Source: Candidatus Bathyarchaeota archaeon
GTDB lineage: Archaea > Thermoproteota > Bathyarchaeia > TCS64
Assembly (NCBI GenBank): GCA_002726865.1
Contig: PBSW01000020.1
Span: forward strand, 1-10,005
DNA length: 10,005 bases
Direction of reading: 5' to 3'
The notes beneath the pieces were generated by a model. The model saw only the letters and a program-made list of their open reading frames with translations. It was not told where the DNA came from and made no database searches. Made by a program: the position numbers and the translations under genes. Positions 1 to 7,493 of the stretch are shown piece after piece. Each line of letters opens with the position of its first letter. Within the stretch, counting starts at the first letter, position 1.

Positions 1-1644
1 GACGGGGTAGAGAGAAGTGTACATCGAAGCCTTCTAAAGGGGATGGGACTGACTGACAGTGATATAGCTAAGCCCCTTATAGCCGTGGTGAACTCGTGGA
101 ATGAGATCGTCCCCGGCCATATACATCTGGCCAGCCTCGCTGAGCACGTAAAAAAGGGAATAATTGAGGCCGGCGGGACACCCCTGGAGTTCAACACCAT
201 TGGCGTCTGCGATGGCATTGCAATGGGCCATGAGGGTATGAGGATGAGCCTTCCTAGCCGAGAGATCATCGCTGACTCAGTGGAAATCATGGTGGAGAGC
301 CATGGCTTTGACGCGATGGTCTGCTTGACCACCTGTGATAAGATCGACCCCGGGATGATGATGGCCGCAGCAAGGATTAATATCCCCACCATTTTTGTCC
401 TCGGGGGCCCAATGGAACCGGGATGTCCCACGTGGGGCAAGTTTGAGGGGCAGACCATCACTGTTCAGGAAATGTTCAAAGTGCCTGCACTAGTGATGTC
501 GGGAGAAATTTCCAAGGAGGAAGCTAAGTACCTGGAGGACATCTGCTGTTCTGGAGCAGGAGCATGCGGTGGCATGTTTACTGCCAATTCTATGCAGTGC
601 CTCATCGAGGCCATTGGTATGACACTCCCCTACATGGCCTCGGCCCCCTCACTGGGAGCCCATAGAATTAGGCTCGCCCACGAATCTGGCAAGAGGATCA
701 TGAAACTCCTCGAGGACGGGCTGAAGCCTAGTGACATCCTCACAGAAGCTGCCTTCAAAAACGCAATAGCCGTGGATATGGCCATGGGTGGCTCCACTAA
801 TACTGTTCTCCACCTCACAGCTATTGCCCACGAGGTCGGGATAGAACTGGACTTGGACCTCTTCGACGAAATAAGCAGGGGCACTCCCCATCTTTGCAAT
901 ATGGCCCCGGCTGGCCCTCATAAAATCTGTGATCTACACGATGCCGGTGGGATCCCTGCCGTTATCAAAGAGCTGAGGGAAAGAGTTGATAGGAACGCCA
1001 TTACAGTTCAGGGCCCTCTGTCTGAGCGACTCGTGCAGGCCAAAACCATTAATTCCGCAATAATTCACTCTGTCACTGATCCCGTGCACCCTGAAGGGGG
1101 AATAGCAGTTCTCAAAGGCACTCTCGCCCCAGACGCTTCCGTTGCTAAAGTTGTGGCCATGAGCCCTAAAATGATGGAGTTCCAAGGGACCGCCAAGGTT
1201 TACGATAGGGAAGAAGACGCAGTGGAGGCGATCCACAGGAGGGATGTTGGTCCAGGGAGCGTCGTGGTAATCCGCTATGAAGGACCCAAAGGAGGCCCTG
1301 GAATGCGGGAAATGCTCGTCGCTACCAGCACCATTGTAGGATACGGCCTTGAGGAGAGCGTTGCACTACTCACAGATGGCCGATTCTCTGGGGCTACGGC
1401 TGGTCCGTGCATCGGTCACGTCTCCCCAGAGGCGTCTGCCGGGGGACCCATTGCGCTCGTCGAGGACGGAGACAGGATAACCATCAACGTCCCCCTGCGA
1501 AGGATAGATCTTAACGTCCCAGCGGATGAGCTGGAAGCCCGGAGGAAAAACTGGACACCGAAACAACCCGTGGTGAAAAAAGGCTATCTCGCGAGATACG
1601 CAAAAATGGTCTCATCGGCAGATAAGGGAGCCATCCTTAGTTAG
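1..1644 (+). CDS. ilvD: Dihydroxy-acid dehydratase, 5' end cut off by window edge
   Basis: Dehydrates 2,3-dihydroxy-isovalerate and -methylvalerate to the 2-oxo acids, the third step of valine/isoleucine synthesis in the cytosol, using an Fe-S cluster. The frame is open from base 1: the codons before the ATG at 43 encode [17 protein letters not shown], which matches the conserved IlvD N-terminus. The true start therefore lies a few codons outside the window and the ATG at 43 is internal. Visible length is 547 residues, about the family norm. Both family signatures are present: CDKIDPG (about residues 112-118) and [33 protein letters not shown] block carries further cluster cysteines, and the protein ends in the typical [10 protein letters not shown]. 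The first cysteine of plant-type [2Fe-2S] enzymes is absent: that position reads VPGH, as I recall for the E. coli and methanogen forms. Identification is near certain; the cluster type is inference. Confidence 0.97.
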   Translation, partial: DGVERSVHRSLLKGMGLTDSDIAKPLIAVVNSWNEIVPGHIHLASLAEHVKKGIIEAGGTPLEFNTIGVCDGIAMGHEGMRMSLPSREIIADSVEIMVESHGFDAMVCLTTCDKIDPGMMMAAARINIPTIFVLGGPMEPGCPTWGKFEGQTITVQEMFKVPALVMSGEISKEEAKYLEDICCSGAGACGGMFTANSMQCLIEAIGMTLPYMASAPSLGAHRIRLAHESGKRIMKLLEDGLKPSDILTEAAFKNAIAVDMAMGGSTNTVLHLTAIAHEVGIELDLDLFDEISRGTPHLCNMAPAGPHKICDLHDAGGIPAVIKELRERVDRNAITVQGPLSERLVQAKTINSAIIHSVTDPVHPEGGIAVLKGTLAPDASVAKVVAMSPKMMEFQGTAKVYDREEDAVEAIHRRDVGPGSVVVIRYEGPKGGPGMREMLVATSTIVGYGLEESVALLTDGRFSGATAGPCIGHVSPEASAGGPIALVEDGDRITINVPLRRIDLNVPADELEARRKNWTPKQPVVKKGYLARYAKMVSSADKGAILS

Positions 1645-1650
1645 ATGGCC

Positions 1651-1660
1651 TTTAAAATTA
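1651..1660 (+). promoter_or_regulatory. Candidate TATA box for the transporter gene
   Basis: TTTAAAATTA lies seven bases after the ilvD stop and resembles an archaeal TATA element. A start about 25 bases downstream would give a leader of roughly 55 bases before the ATG at 1741. The following T-rich ATTCTTTTCT could equally be part of the ilvD transcript end. No transcript evidence is available. Confidence 0.3.
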
Positions 1661-1730
1661 ATTCTTTTCTCCTTGGATGATCTCAAATAGGATCAATGTA
1701 ACAGAGAGATGCGACTGCTGCTAGACACAT

Positions 1731-1734
1731 GAGG
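1731..1734 (+). promoter_or_regulatory. Ribosome binding site that decides the transporter start
   Basis: GAGG sits six bases before the ATG at 1741. The earlier in-frame ATG at 1729 has no Shine-Dalgarno match and itself overlaps this GAGG. This favours 1741 as the start. Confidence 0.45.
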
Positions 1735-1740
1735 CGTTTA

Positions 1741-2919
1741 ATGTCAGACATTTCAGGAAAGAGGAGCCTTCGGGGAGTAATTGCTGTATGTTTTACAATA
1801 TTCTTCATCGATGCCGCGAACGGCTTCAATGTTCCTCTTTACCCTTTCTTCGCCCGGAGCCTCGGCGCTTCAATGGCGCTAATCGGGGCGCTGGCATCAA
1901 CAACAGGACTCACCACGGTCCTGCTCTCGATCCCGTTAGGCTCAATATCCGACCGCCTAGGGAGGAAGAGACTTATGTTGTTTGGTATAGCATGCACAAT
2001 AATTGCGCCTCTCCTTTATAGTCTCGCATTGGAGCCCCTCCACTTGCTCCCAGCAAGGGTGATACTGGGAATCGCGCGGGGCTCGACGTTCACCATGGGC
2101 TTTGTCTACGTCACTGAGATTGCCCCTCGGGGCAAGAGGGGCTTGGCTCAAGGGCTATACCTCACGTCGATGGGTTCCGGGTTCACCGTAGGCCCCCTGC
2201 TTGGGGGCATGGCCGCCAAGACGATTGGTTACTCCCAAGCGTTCTTCATTAGCGCAGGATTAGCAATATGTGGTTTCGTTGCTCTTCTCTTTGCCCCAGA
2301 AAAGAAAGGTGTTTCCGCGAACGAGACGGGTAACCTTTTCTCTGGATTCATGGGGCTTATTAGAAATCCCAGTCTCCTCGCTGCGGGGATCGCAAATTTC
2401 TTCAACTCCACAATATTCAACACAATTATGGTCTTTTTCCCCCTTTACGGAATATCTATCGGGCTTGATGAGTCCCAAGTAGGCATGGGACTCACAGTGC
2501 GGGGACTCGCTTCAACTGCTACAAGAATCCCGACTGGGTTGGCGATTTCACGGCTGGGGGCGCTAAGAATGATGACTCTGGGGCTCGGAGCTTCAGCACT
2601 CATGATCCTAGCCCTCCCAGAATTCAACACCTTGGTAATACTGAGCGCTCTTCTCGGGATGCAGGGGATAGCATATGGTATCTATCTAACATCAGCAAAC
2701 ACGTATGTCACAGAGGAGGCCCCCTCGGGTATGGCGGGAGCCTCAATGGGGGTCTTCTCGACATTCTCAAACATCAGTGGGATCGTCAGCCCAATAATAT
2801 TGGGGTCAGTGGCCGAGGCTTTTGGGATTGGAGCTACCTTTAAGCTCTCCTTTATCCTATCTATGGTGGGGTTTGTTATACTAACCTTCTTCTCAAGGAG
2901 GAGAGCACGATCTCCTTAA
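1741..2919 (+). CDS. MFS transporter, probable efflux (DHA1-like) type
   Basis: A membrane protein of 392 residues with about 12 hydrophobic segments, split by a polar loop around residues 186-205, as expected for the major facilitator superfamily. The first segment carries an aspartate (D24) followed by a proline pattern and LG (FIDAANGFNVPLYPF). The loop between segments 2 and 3 has motif A, GSISDRLGRKR (67-77). Segment 5 has the motif C pattern G-x3-GP-x2-GG (147-156), a feature of proton antiporters. Together these suggest export rather than uptake. The ATG at 1741 is chosen because GAGG precedes it; a start at 1729 would add four residues. The kynureninase gene follows after 38 bases, so the pair is probably one transcript. 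Substrate is unknown: kynurenine, anthranilate or an unrelated compound are all possible. The family is sure, the direction and substrate are inferred. Confidence 0.92.
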   Translation: MSDISGKRSLRGVIAVCFTIFFIDAANGFNVPLYPFFARSLGASMALIGALASTTGLTTVLLSIPLGSISDRLGRKRLMLFGIACTIIAPLLYSLALEPLHLLPARVILGIARGSTFTMGFVYVTEIAPRGKRGLAQGLYLTSMGSGFTVGPLLGGMAAKTIGYSQAFFISAGLAICGFVALLFAPEKKGVSANETGNLFSGFMGLIRNPSLLAAGIANFFNSTIFNTIMVFFPLYGISIGLDESQVGMGLTVRGLASTATRIPTGLAISRLGALRMMTLGLGASALMILALPEFNTLVILSALLGMQGIAYGIYLTSANTYVTEEAPSGMAGASMGVFSTFSNISGIVSPIILGSVAEAFGIGATFKLSFILSMVGFVILTFFSRRRARSP

Positions 2920-2944
2920 AACCACTCAAGAAGGGATATTCGTC

Positions 2945-2948
2945 GGAG
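2945..2948 (+). promoter_or_regulatory. Ribosome binding site for kynureninase
   Basis: GGAG lies nine bases before the ATG at 2958. Spacing is slightly long but usable. It supports 2958 as the start and translation from a shared transporter-kynureninase message. Confidence 0.4.
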
Positions 2949-2957
2949 CTTTCGTTT

Positions 2958-4241
2958 ATGAATTTCAAGTTAGGAAGGGAATTTGCGCTCCAGCTTGACG
3001 CCGAAGACCCCCTCTCAACATTCAAAGAGAGATTCTACCATCTCCCAGGGAAAATCTACATGGATGGCAATTCCTTAGGGCTCATTTCCAAAGATGCTGA
3101 GGCGAGTCTAATGTCGATCATTGATGAATGGAAGACCCTTGGGATCGGGGGCTGGGGCGGAGGTGAGATACCTTGGATTAATTACGCCAAGAGACTGGGA
3201 GAGATGCAGGCGACAATGGTTGGTGCAAATCCCGGAGAGATTGTTGTTTGTGGTGGGACAACGGTGAATCTTCACGCCTTGGTGGCCACATTCTACGAGC
3301 CTAAGGGTGAGAGGCGAAAGATCCTAGCGGACGAACTTAACTTTCCCAGCGACCTCTATGCTTTGGCCTCCCAGATCAAACTAAGAAGAGGTGACCCTTC
3401 CAAGGACCTTATACTTGTAGAGAGCCGAGATGGGCGGATCATTGAAGAAGATGATATAGTTGATGCGATGACTGATGAAGTCGCTCTTATTCTCTTACCC
3501 GGCGTCTATTATAAGAGCGGCCAGCTCCTTGACATGGAAAGGCTCACCAGGGAAGCTAATATTCGGGGAATACCCATTGGCTTTGACTGCAGCCATTCCG
3601 TCGGAGTAGTCCCGCATAAATTCAACGAGTGGGGTGTCGACTTTGCATTTTATTGTAACTACAAGTATATGAACGGAGGCCCTGGCTCCACTGGGAGTAT
3701 ATATGTTAACAGCCGCCATTTCGGAAAGACCCCGGGACTAGCGGGCTGGTTTGGGAACAACCAGGCTACCATGTTTAATATGTCTAACAAATTTGATCCC
3801 GCCGAGGACGCGAGCGCCTGGCAGATCGGGACCACAACAATGTTAAGCACTGCCCCCCTGATGGGTGCGATTAGTATGATCAACGAGGCGGGGATCAATA
3901 GAATACGAAGGAAATCCACGAAGATAACCTCCTACTTGATTCATCTAATTGACGAGACCCTTAGCCAGATTCCCTACGGCTTCTCCGTCGGGACACCTAG
4001 GAAACACGATAGGCGGGGCGGCCACGTCGGTGTGGAACACTCAGATGCGTGGAGGGTTTCAGAGGCCCTAAAGGCTCGAGGTGTGATACCAGACTTCAGA
4101 CCTCCTAACGTGATACGGCTTGCCCCTATCCCACTATACACAAGCTATCTGGAGGTATGGAACGTGGTTCAGCATCTTAAGGACGTCATCGATAATGGAG
4201 AACAAGAAGCTTTCTCTCACGAAAAGAGCATGGTCACCTAA
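2958..4241 (+). CDS. kynU: Kynureninase (PLP-dependent)
   Basis: Cleaves L-kynurenine to anthranilate and L-alanine in tryptophan breakdown; a cytosolic homodimer with pyridoxal phosphate. The 427-residue length fits the family. Visible landmarks in order: YMDGNSLGL (34-42); GGTTVNLH (99-106), at the phosphate-binding position; FDCSHSVG with D210 facing the cofactor ring nitrogen; YCNYKYMNGGPG with K236 as the Schiff-base lysine and Y235 before it; LAGWFG (261-266); GTTTMLS (291-297); RGGHVGVEH (353-361); and a C-terminal DFRPPNVIRLAPIPLYTSY block. The last two blocks resemble Bacillus-type kynureninases more than animal ones. No tryptophan dioxygenase or formamidase is in the window, so the kynurenine source is unknown. 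It follows a transporter gene at 38 bases. A different beta-keto amino acid substrate cannot be excluded. Confidence 0.93.
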   Translation: MNFKLGREFALQLDAEDPLSTFKERFYHLPGKIYMDGNSLGLISKDAEASLMSIIDEWKTLGIGGWGGGEIPWINYAKRLGEMQATMVGANPGEIVVCGGTTVNLHALVATFYEPKGERRKILADELNFPSDLYALASQIKLRRGDPSKDLILVESRDGRIIEEDDIVDAMTDEVALILLPGVYYKSGQLLDMERLTREANIRGIPIGFDCSHSVGVVPHKFNEWGVDFAFYCNYKYMNGGPGSTGSIYVNSRHFGKTPGLAGWFGNNQATMFNMSNKFDPAEDASAWQIGTTTMLSTAPLMGAISMINEAGINRIRRKSTKITSYLIHLIDETLSQIPYGFSVGTPRKHDRRGGHVGVEHSDAWRVSEALKARGVIPDFRPPNVIRLAPIPLYTSYLEVWNVVQHLKDVIDNGEQEAFSHEKSMVT

Positions 4242-4284
4242 GAGAGGATTCTATGGTTTTAAGAGACCGGCGCTCCCAAACAAT

Positions 4285-4294
4285 AATTTAAAAG
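4285..4294 (+). promoter_or_regulatory. Candidate TATA element in the kynU-lhr spacer
   Basis: AATTTAAAAG resembles an archaeal TATA box. If used, transcription would begin near 4315-4320 and leave a leader of about 130 bases before the helicase start, containing the hairpins at 4353-4403. The surrounding region is very AT-rich, so a chance match is likely. Confidence 0.22.
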
Positions 4295-4352
4295 ACATTT
4301 ATTCTAGTCATGAATTATTAACCTGATACTCATCAATATGATTCAAAACCCC

Positions 4353-4403
4353 CTTTTAGTCTCAAAAGTATGGGACAAAAATAACTCCAAGGGTCTTTTG
4401 AGA
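4353..4403 (+). repeat. Two overlapping inverted repeats upstream of the helicase gene
   Basis: CTTTT (4353-4357) can pair with AAAAG (4364-4368) over a six-base loop. Alternatively TCTCAAAAG (4360-4368) can pair perfectly with CTTTTGAGA (4395-4403) over 26 bases. The two stems share 4364-4368, so they exclude each other. The 209 bases between kynU and the helicase gene otherwise show no gene. Confidence 0.35.
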
Positions 4404-4404
4404 A

Positions 4405-4417
4405 ATAGTTTTTATTT
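4405..4417 (+). promoter_or_regulatory. Candidate promoter or T-rich element just before the helicase
   Basis: ATAGTTTTTATTT lies about 35-45 bases ahead of the TTG start and follows purine-rich GAGAA. As a TATA element it would place the transcript start near 4436-4440, leaving an almost leaderless message. This would fit the lack of a Shine-Dalgarno site. It could equally be a T-tract terminator of the upstream message. Confidence 0.25.
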
Positions 4418-4450
4418 GGCACCTATAGATAAGACTGGCTGGGCTCATAT

Positions 4451-7315
4451 TTGACCGAGAAAAACGCCTTCTCGATACTCTGCAGACCGGTTCGGAGGCT
4501 TCTTGAAAAAAAGGGATTCCAGAAGCCCACGGAGCCTCAGAAACTCCTAATTCCCAAGATCCTCAAGGGTGGTCATGTCCTCCTCATTAGCCCTACCGCT
4601 ACAGGGAAAACCGAGGCGGCAATGCTCCCCGTCCTCCATAAATATCTGATGGCGGAGCGCAAGCCAGGCATCAGCATCATTTATGTCACCCCTCTCAGGG
4701 CCCTCAACAGGGACATATTAAACCGCATGACATACTGGTGCAGCAGTCTTGACATCCGCCTCGCGGTCCGTCATGGGGACACCTCCACTAGGGAACGGAA
4801 TTACCAACGACAAAGTCCACCAGAGATGCTCATTACCACCCCTGAGACCCTCCAGGCCATCCTCAGTGGTCGCATCCTCAGGAAATACCTAAAAGCTGTC
4901 CGATGGGTTGTAATCGACGAAATCCACGAACTCGCCGATAATAAGCGGGGCAGCCAACTCAGTATCGCGCTGGAGCGCATCAGGGAGCTCGCCGATGAAG
5001 AATTCCAGATGATAGGCCTGAGTGCCACCATCGGGAGCCCAGACAAAGTGGCCCAGTTCCTTGTAGGCAACGACCGTGAGGTGGAGACCATCCAGGTCTC
5101 TGCGTTCAGAAATACCCAACTTGAGATTGTCTACCCCGAGCCTGGGCCAAAAGACTATGATCTTGCTAGAGACCTATTCACCCATCCCGAGGTCGCCGCC
5201 CGTTTAAAGATTATGAGGGACCTCATCGAAGGCCACGAAACTACGCTTGTATTCACAAACACCCGGAGCACCTCGGAGCTCATAACAAGCCGATTCAACG
5301 TCTGGGACATGGACTTCCCCCTCAGCATTCACCACGGCAGCCTTGCCAAAACTACTCGTATCGCAGCCGAGACAGGGCTCAGACAAGGGGATCTCAAGAC
5401 TGTGGTCTGCACATCTAGCCTCGAGTTGGGCATTGACATAGGTCATATCGACCTCGTTATCCAGTACAACAGCCCCCGTCAGGTCACCCGCCTTCTCCAA
5501 CGGGTCGGGCGGAGTGGCCACAGCATCGGAGATCTGGCCAAGGGCGTTATAATTGCTATGAACAGCGAGGACTGCCTCGAGTCCATGGTAATCTGCCGTA
5601 GGGGACTCCAGGAGATCATGGAGCCCCTAATTGTCCCCGATAAACCTTATGACGTTGTGGTAAACCAGATCGTTGCAGAGTTTATGTCTCGAAGCCGAAT
5701 TTACTTCTTGCAAGCCAAGAATCTTTTCAGCAAGGCCTACCCATTCAAAGACATTACTGAAAAGGAGATCCAGTTCGTCGCCCAATACATGCACAACCGA
5801 TTCCCCCGGATGGCATGGGTCAGCGAGGTGGATGAAGTTATAATCCGGCCCAAGGGTAAACGGAAGACAATTTACCGCTACTTTTTTGATAACCTCAGTA
5901 TGATACCCGACGAGAAAACATACCTCGTAATCGACACCGCTGAAGAAGCTCCAGTTGGCATTCTCCAAGAAGCCTTCGTTGCAGAGTACGCTAAGCCCGG
6001 GGTGAAATTCGTGATCAGGGGGCGCCCCTGGAAGATACTTAACATTCAAAATGACAAGATCTACGTCCGTGCTGAAGAAGACCCTACTGGCGCCATCCCC
6101 AGCTGGGTAGGTGAAGAGATTCCAGTCCCCCTAGAAATAGCTCTAGAAGTGGGAAAGATTAAAGCAAGAGTCGAGGAGAGACTCCTCAGAGGCAGTTCTA
6201 CAAAACAAATCGCAGATGAGCTAAATATAGAGTATCCAGCCAAATCAGATACCATAGAAAAGGCTATCTCAGAGATTGTTGAGCAGGTAGAACTTGACTA
6301 CCCCGTTCCTACCAACAAAAGGATCGTTGTAGAGGACTGGGGGGACAATGTCATAGTTCACGCTAACTTCGGCACTCTCGTTAATAGGACACTTGCCCGG
6401 CTTCTCGGCCACATCATTTCTGAGAAGACGGGCTATCCTGTAGGAGTCCAGCAGGAGACCTACACTGTAGTCATCCAGACGGTAGGAGCCGTGGACTCAA
6501 ACTACGTCGCGAAGATTCTCACCAGCCTGTATGAGGTCGACCTTGAGAAGATTATGAAGAACGCCGTAGCCAAGACAGGCGTCTTCAAGCGCCGCCTCAT
6601 TAACGTCGCCCGGAAATCCGGCGCCCTTAGTAAGTACGCCAACTTTAGCAACATCACTCTAGACCGTCTCATGAAAAGCTTCGAGAGTACATGTATCTAT
6701 GAGGAGGCTATGAAGGACACTGCGCGGAAGGATCTTGACCTCCAAGCCACTATCACGATCATCAATGAGATCGGTGAGGGGAAGATTGAGGTAGCTCTTA
6801 TTGATAACGGGGGGCAGATAACTCCCATGGCCGAGATGGTTGTGGATGGAATGAGTATGAGGGCTGACATTGTGCCGCCAGACAAGATCACCCGAATTAT
6901 AGTCGAGTCTGCCAAAGCACGTATCCTCAACGAGACGAGGACTTTCGCATGTCTCACCAAGAGGGACCATGTTAAGACCCACAGGATCAAAGAACTCCCG
7001 AAATCGATCGAGTGTCCACAATGTGGCTCCACTGAGCTCGGAGTTTTTGATCGGAATATCGACGAGGTCTATCAAGAACTCGGGAAAGATAAGTTCGTTG
7101 AAAAAAGAGCCGGGGAACGATGGTGGGAGAGGGGAAAAGACGCCTCCAAGCTTGTATCAATGTATGGTAGGAGGGGCGCGATAGTAGCTACTGCGAAACG
7201 GGTTGACTTATCCGAAGCTTGGGATCTCCTAGCCGAGATCGATGATGAATCCGATGAGTTCTACGAAAGAGTTGTTGATGCCGAAAGAAATGCCCTAAAG
7301 AGGGGCTTCCATTAG
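4451..7315 (+). CDS. Lhr-family superfamily 2 ATP-dependent helicase
   Basis: A nucleic-acid-dependent ATPase and helicase, thought in this family to act in DNA repair or RNA remodelling. It has 954 residues, in the range of archaeal Lhr proteins and much shorter than the roughly 1,500-residue bacterial Lhr. Helicase motifs in order: PTEPQ (26-30), PTATGKT (Walker A, 48-54), TPLRALNRD (80-88), TPETLQ (130-135), DEIH (156-159), SAT (191-193), TNTRS (269-273), TSSLELGIDIG (321-331) and QRVGRSGHS (350-358). A winged-helix region follows (about 390-500), then the Lhr core with FKRRLINVARKSG. Start: TTG at 4451, since an in-frame stop lies at 4430-4432 and the first internal Met falls after Walker A. 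There is no clear ribosome site. The C-terminal zinc site has C855 and C858 but its partner pair reads C834-L-T-K837, so one ligand is missing. The family is certain; the exact subgroup and role are not. Confidence 0.95.
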   Translation: MTEKNAFSILCRPVRRLLEKKGFQKPTEPQKLLIPKILKGGHVLLISPTATGKTEAAMLPVLHKYLMAERKPGISIIYVTPLRALNRDILNRMTYWCSSLDIRLAVRHGDTSTRERNYQRQSPPEMLITTPETLQAILSGRILRKYLKAVRWVVIDEIHELADNKRGSQLSIALERIRELADEEFQMIGLSATIGSPDKVAQFLVGNDREVETIQVSAFRNTQLEIVYPEPGPKDYDLARDLFTHPEVAARLKIMRDLIEGHETTLVFTNTRSTSELITSRFNVWDMDFPLSIHHGSLAKTTRIAAETGLRQGDLKTVVCTSSLELGIDIGHIDLVIQYNSPRQVTRLLQRVGRSGHSIGDLAKGVIIAMNSEDCLESMVICRRGLQEIMEPLIVPDKPYDVVVNQIVAEFMSRSRIYFLQAKNLFSKAYPFKDITEKEIQFVAQYMHNRFPRMAWVSEVDEVIIRPKGKRKTIYRYFFDNLSMIPDEKTYLVIDTAEEAPVGILQEAFVAEYAKPGVKFVIRGRPWKILNIQNDKIYVRAEEDPTGAIPSWVGEEIPVPLEIALEVGKIKARVEERLLRGSSTKQIADELNIEYPAKSDTIEKAISEIVEQVELDYPVPTNKRIVVEDWGDNVIVHANFGTLVNRTLARLLGHIISEKTGYPVGVQQETYTVVIQTVGAVDSNYVAKILTSLYEVDLEKIMKNAVAKTGVFKRRLINVARKSGALSKYANFSNITLDRLMKSFESTCIYEEAMKDTARKDLDLQATITIINEIGEGKIEVALIDNGGQITPMAEMVVDGMSMRADIVPPDKITRIIVESAKARILNETRTFACLTKRDHVKTHRIKELPKSIECPQCGSTELGVFDRNIDEVYQELGKDKFVEKRAGERWWERGKDASKLVSMYGRRGAIVATAKRVDLSEAWDLLAEIDDESDEFYERVVDAERNALKRGFH

Positions 7316-7350
7316 ATATTACTGGAACCAAGGGTAAAGTCCCAAATCCC

Positions 7351-7380
7351 CCCGATTACATTAAGAGGATCAAAATCGGG
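7351..7380 (+). repeat. Stem-loop after the helicase gene
   Basis: CCCGATT (7351-7357) pairs perfectly with AATCGGG (7374-7380) around a 16-base loop. It sits 35 bases after the helicase stop and could mark the 3' end of that message. No T-run follows, so it is not a classical intrinsic terminator. CCAAGG (7328-7333) and CCTTGG (7400-7405) flank it and could close a longer outer stem. Confidence 0.4.
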
Positions 7381-7406
7381 AAGATCACCTGGTATATCTC
7401 CTTGGG

Positions 7407-7416
7407 AAATATTTTA
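7407..7416 (+). promoter_or_regulatory. Candidate TATA box for the small gene
   Basis: AAATATTTTA, preceded by GGG, resembles an archaeal BRE/TATA element. A start about 25 bases downstream (near 7437) leaves a leader of about 55 bases that contains the AGGAGG at 7481. The coherent order TATA, leader, ribosome site, GTG raises confidence a little. Confidence 0.35.
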
Positions 7417-7480
7417 TCCGCATCAAAGGAGATTTGGCGAAATCACTGAAATTGAAGCCTCAACGCGCGACTATGAGGAC

Positions 7481-7486
7481 AGGAGG
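7481..7486 (+). promoter_or_regulatory. Strong ribosome binding site for the small gene
   Basis: AGGAGG is a full match to the archaeal anti-Shine-Dalgarno complement and lies seven bases before the GTG at 7494. It is the best ribosome site in the window and picks GTG 7494 over the earlier TTG at 7434 (GGAG only two bases away) and the ATG at 7473 (no site). Confidence 0.55.
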
Positions 7487-7493
7487 GAACTCG

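Noticed and set aside
2895..2917. Stem AAGGAG/CTCCTT at the end of the transporter gene
   Set aside because: Six pairs inside coding sequence with no T-run; likely chance.
4120..4326. Frame overlapping the 3' end of kynU
   Set aside because: It is out of phase with a clearly conserved kynureninase C-terminus and has no ribosome site.
5204..6049. Long - strand open frames inside lhr, and similar frames opposite ilvD
   Set aside because: They are antisense shadows of strongly conserved coding sequence with no family resemblance or ribosome sites.
7434..7493. TTG start for the small gene (70 codons)
   Set aside because: GGAG is only two bases from the TTG, and the TATA-like element would place the transcript start at about the TTG. 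GTG 7494 has a far better ribosome site.
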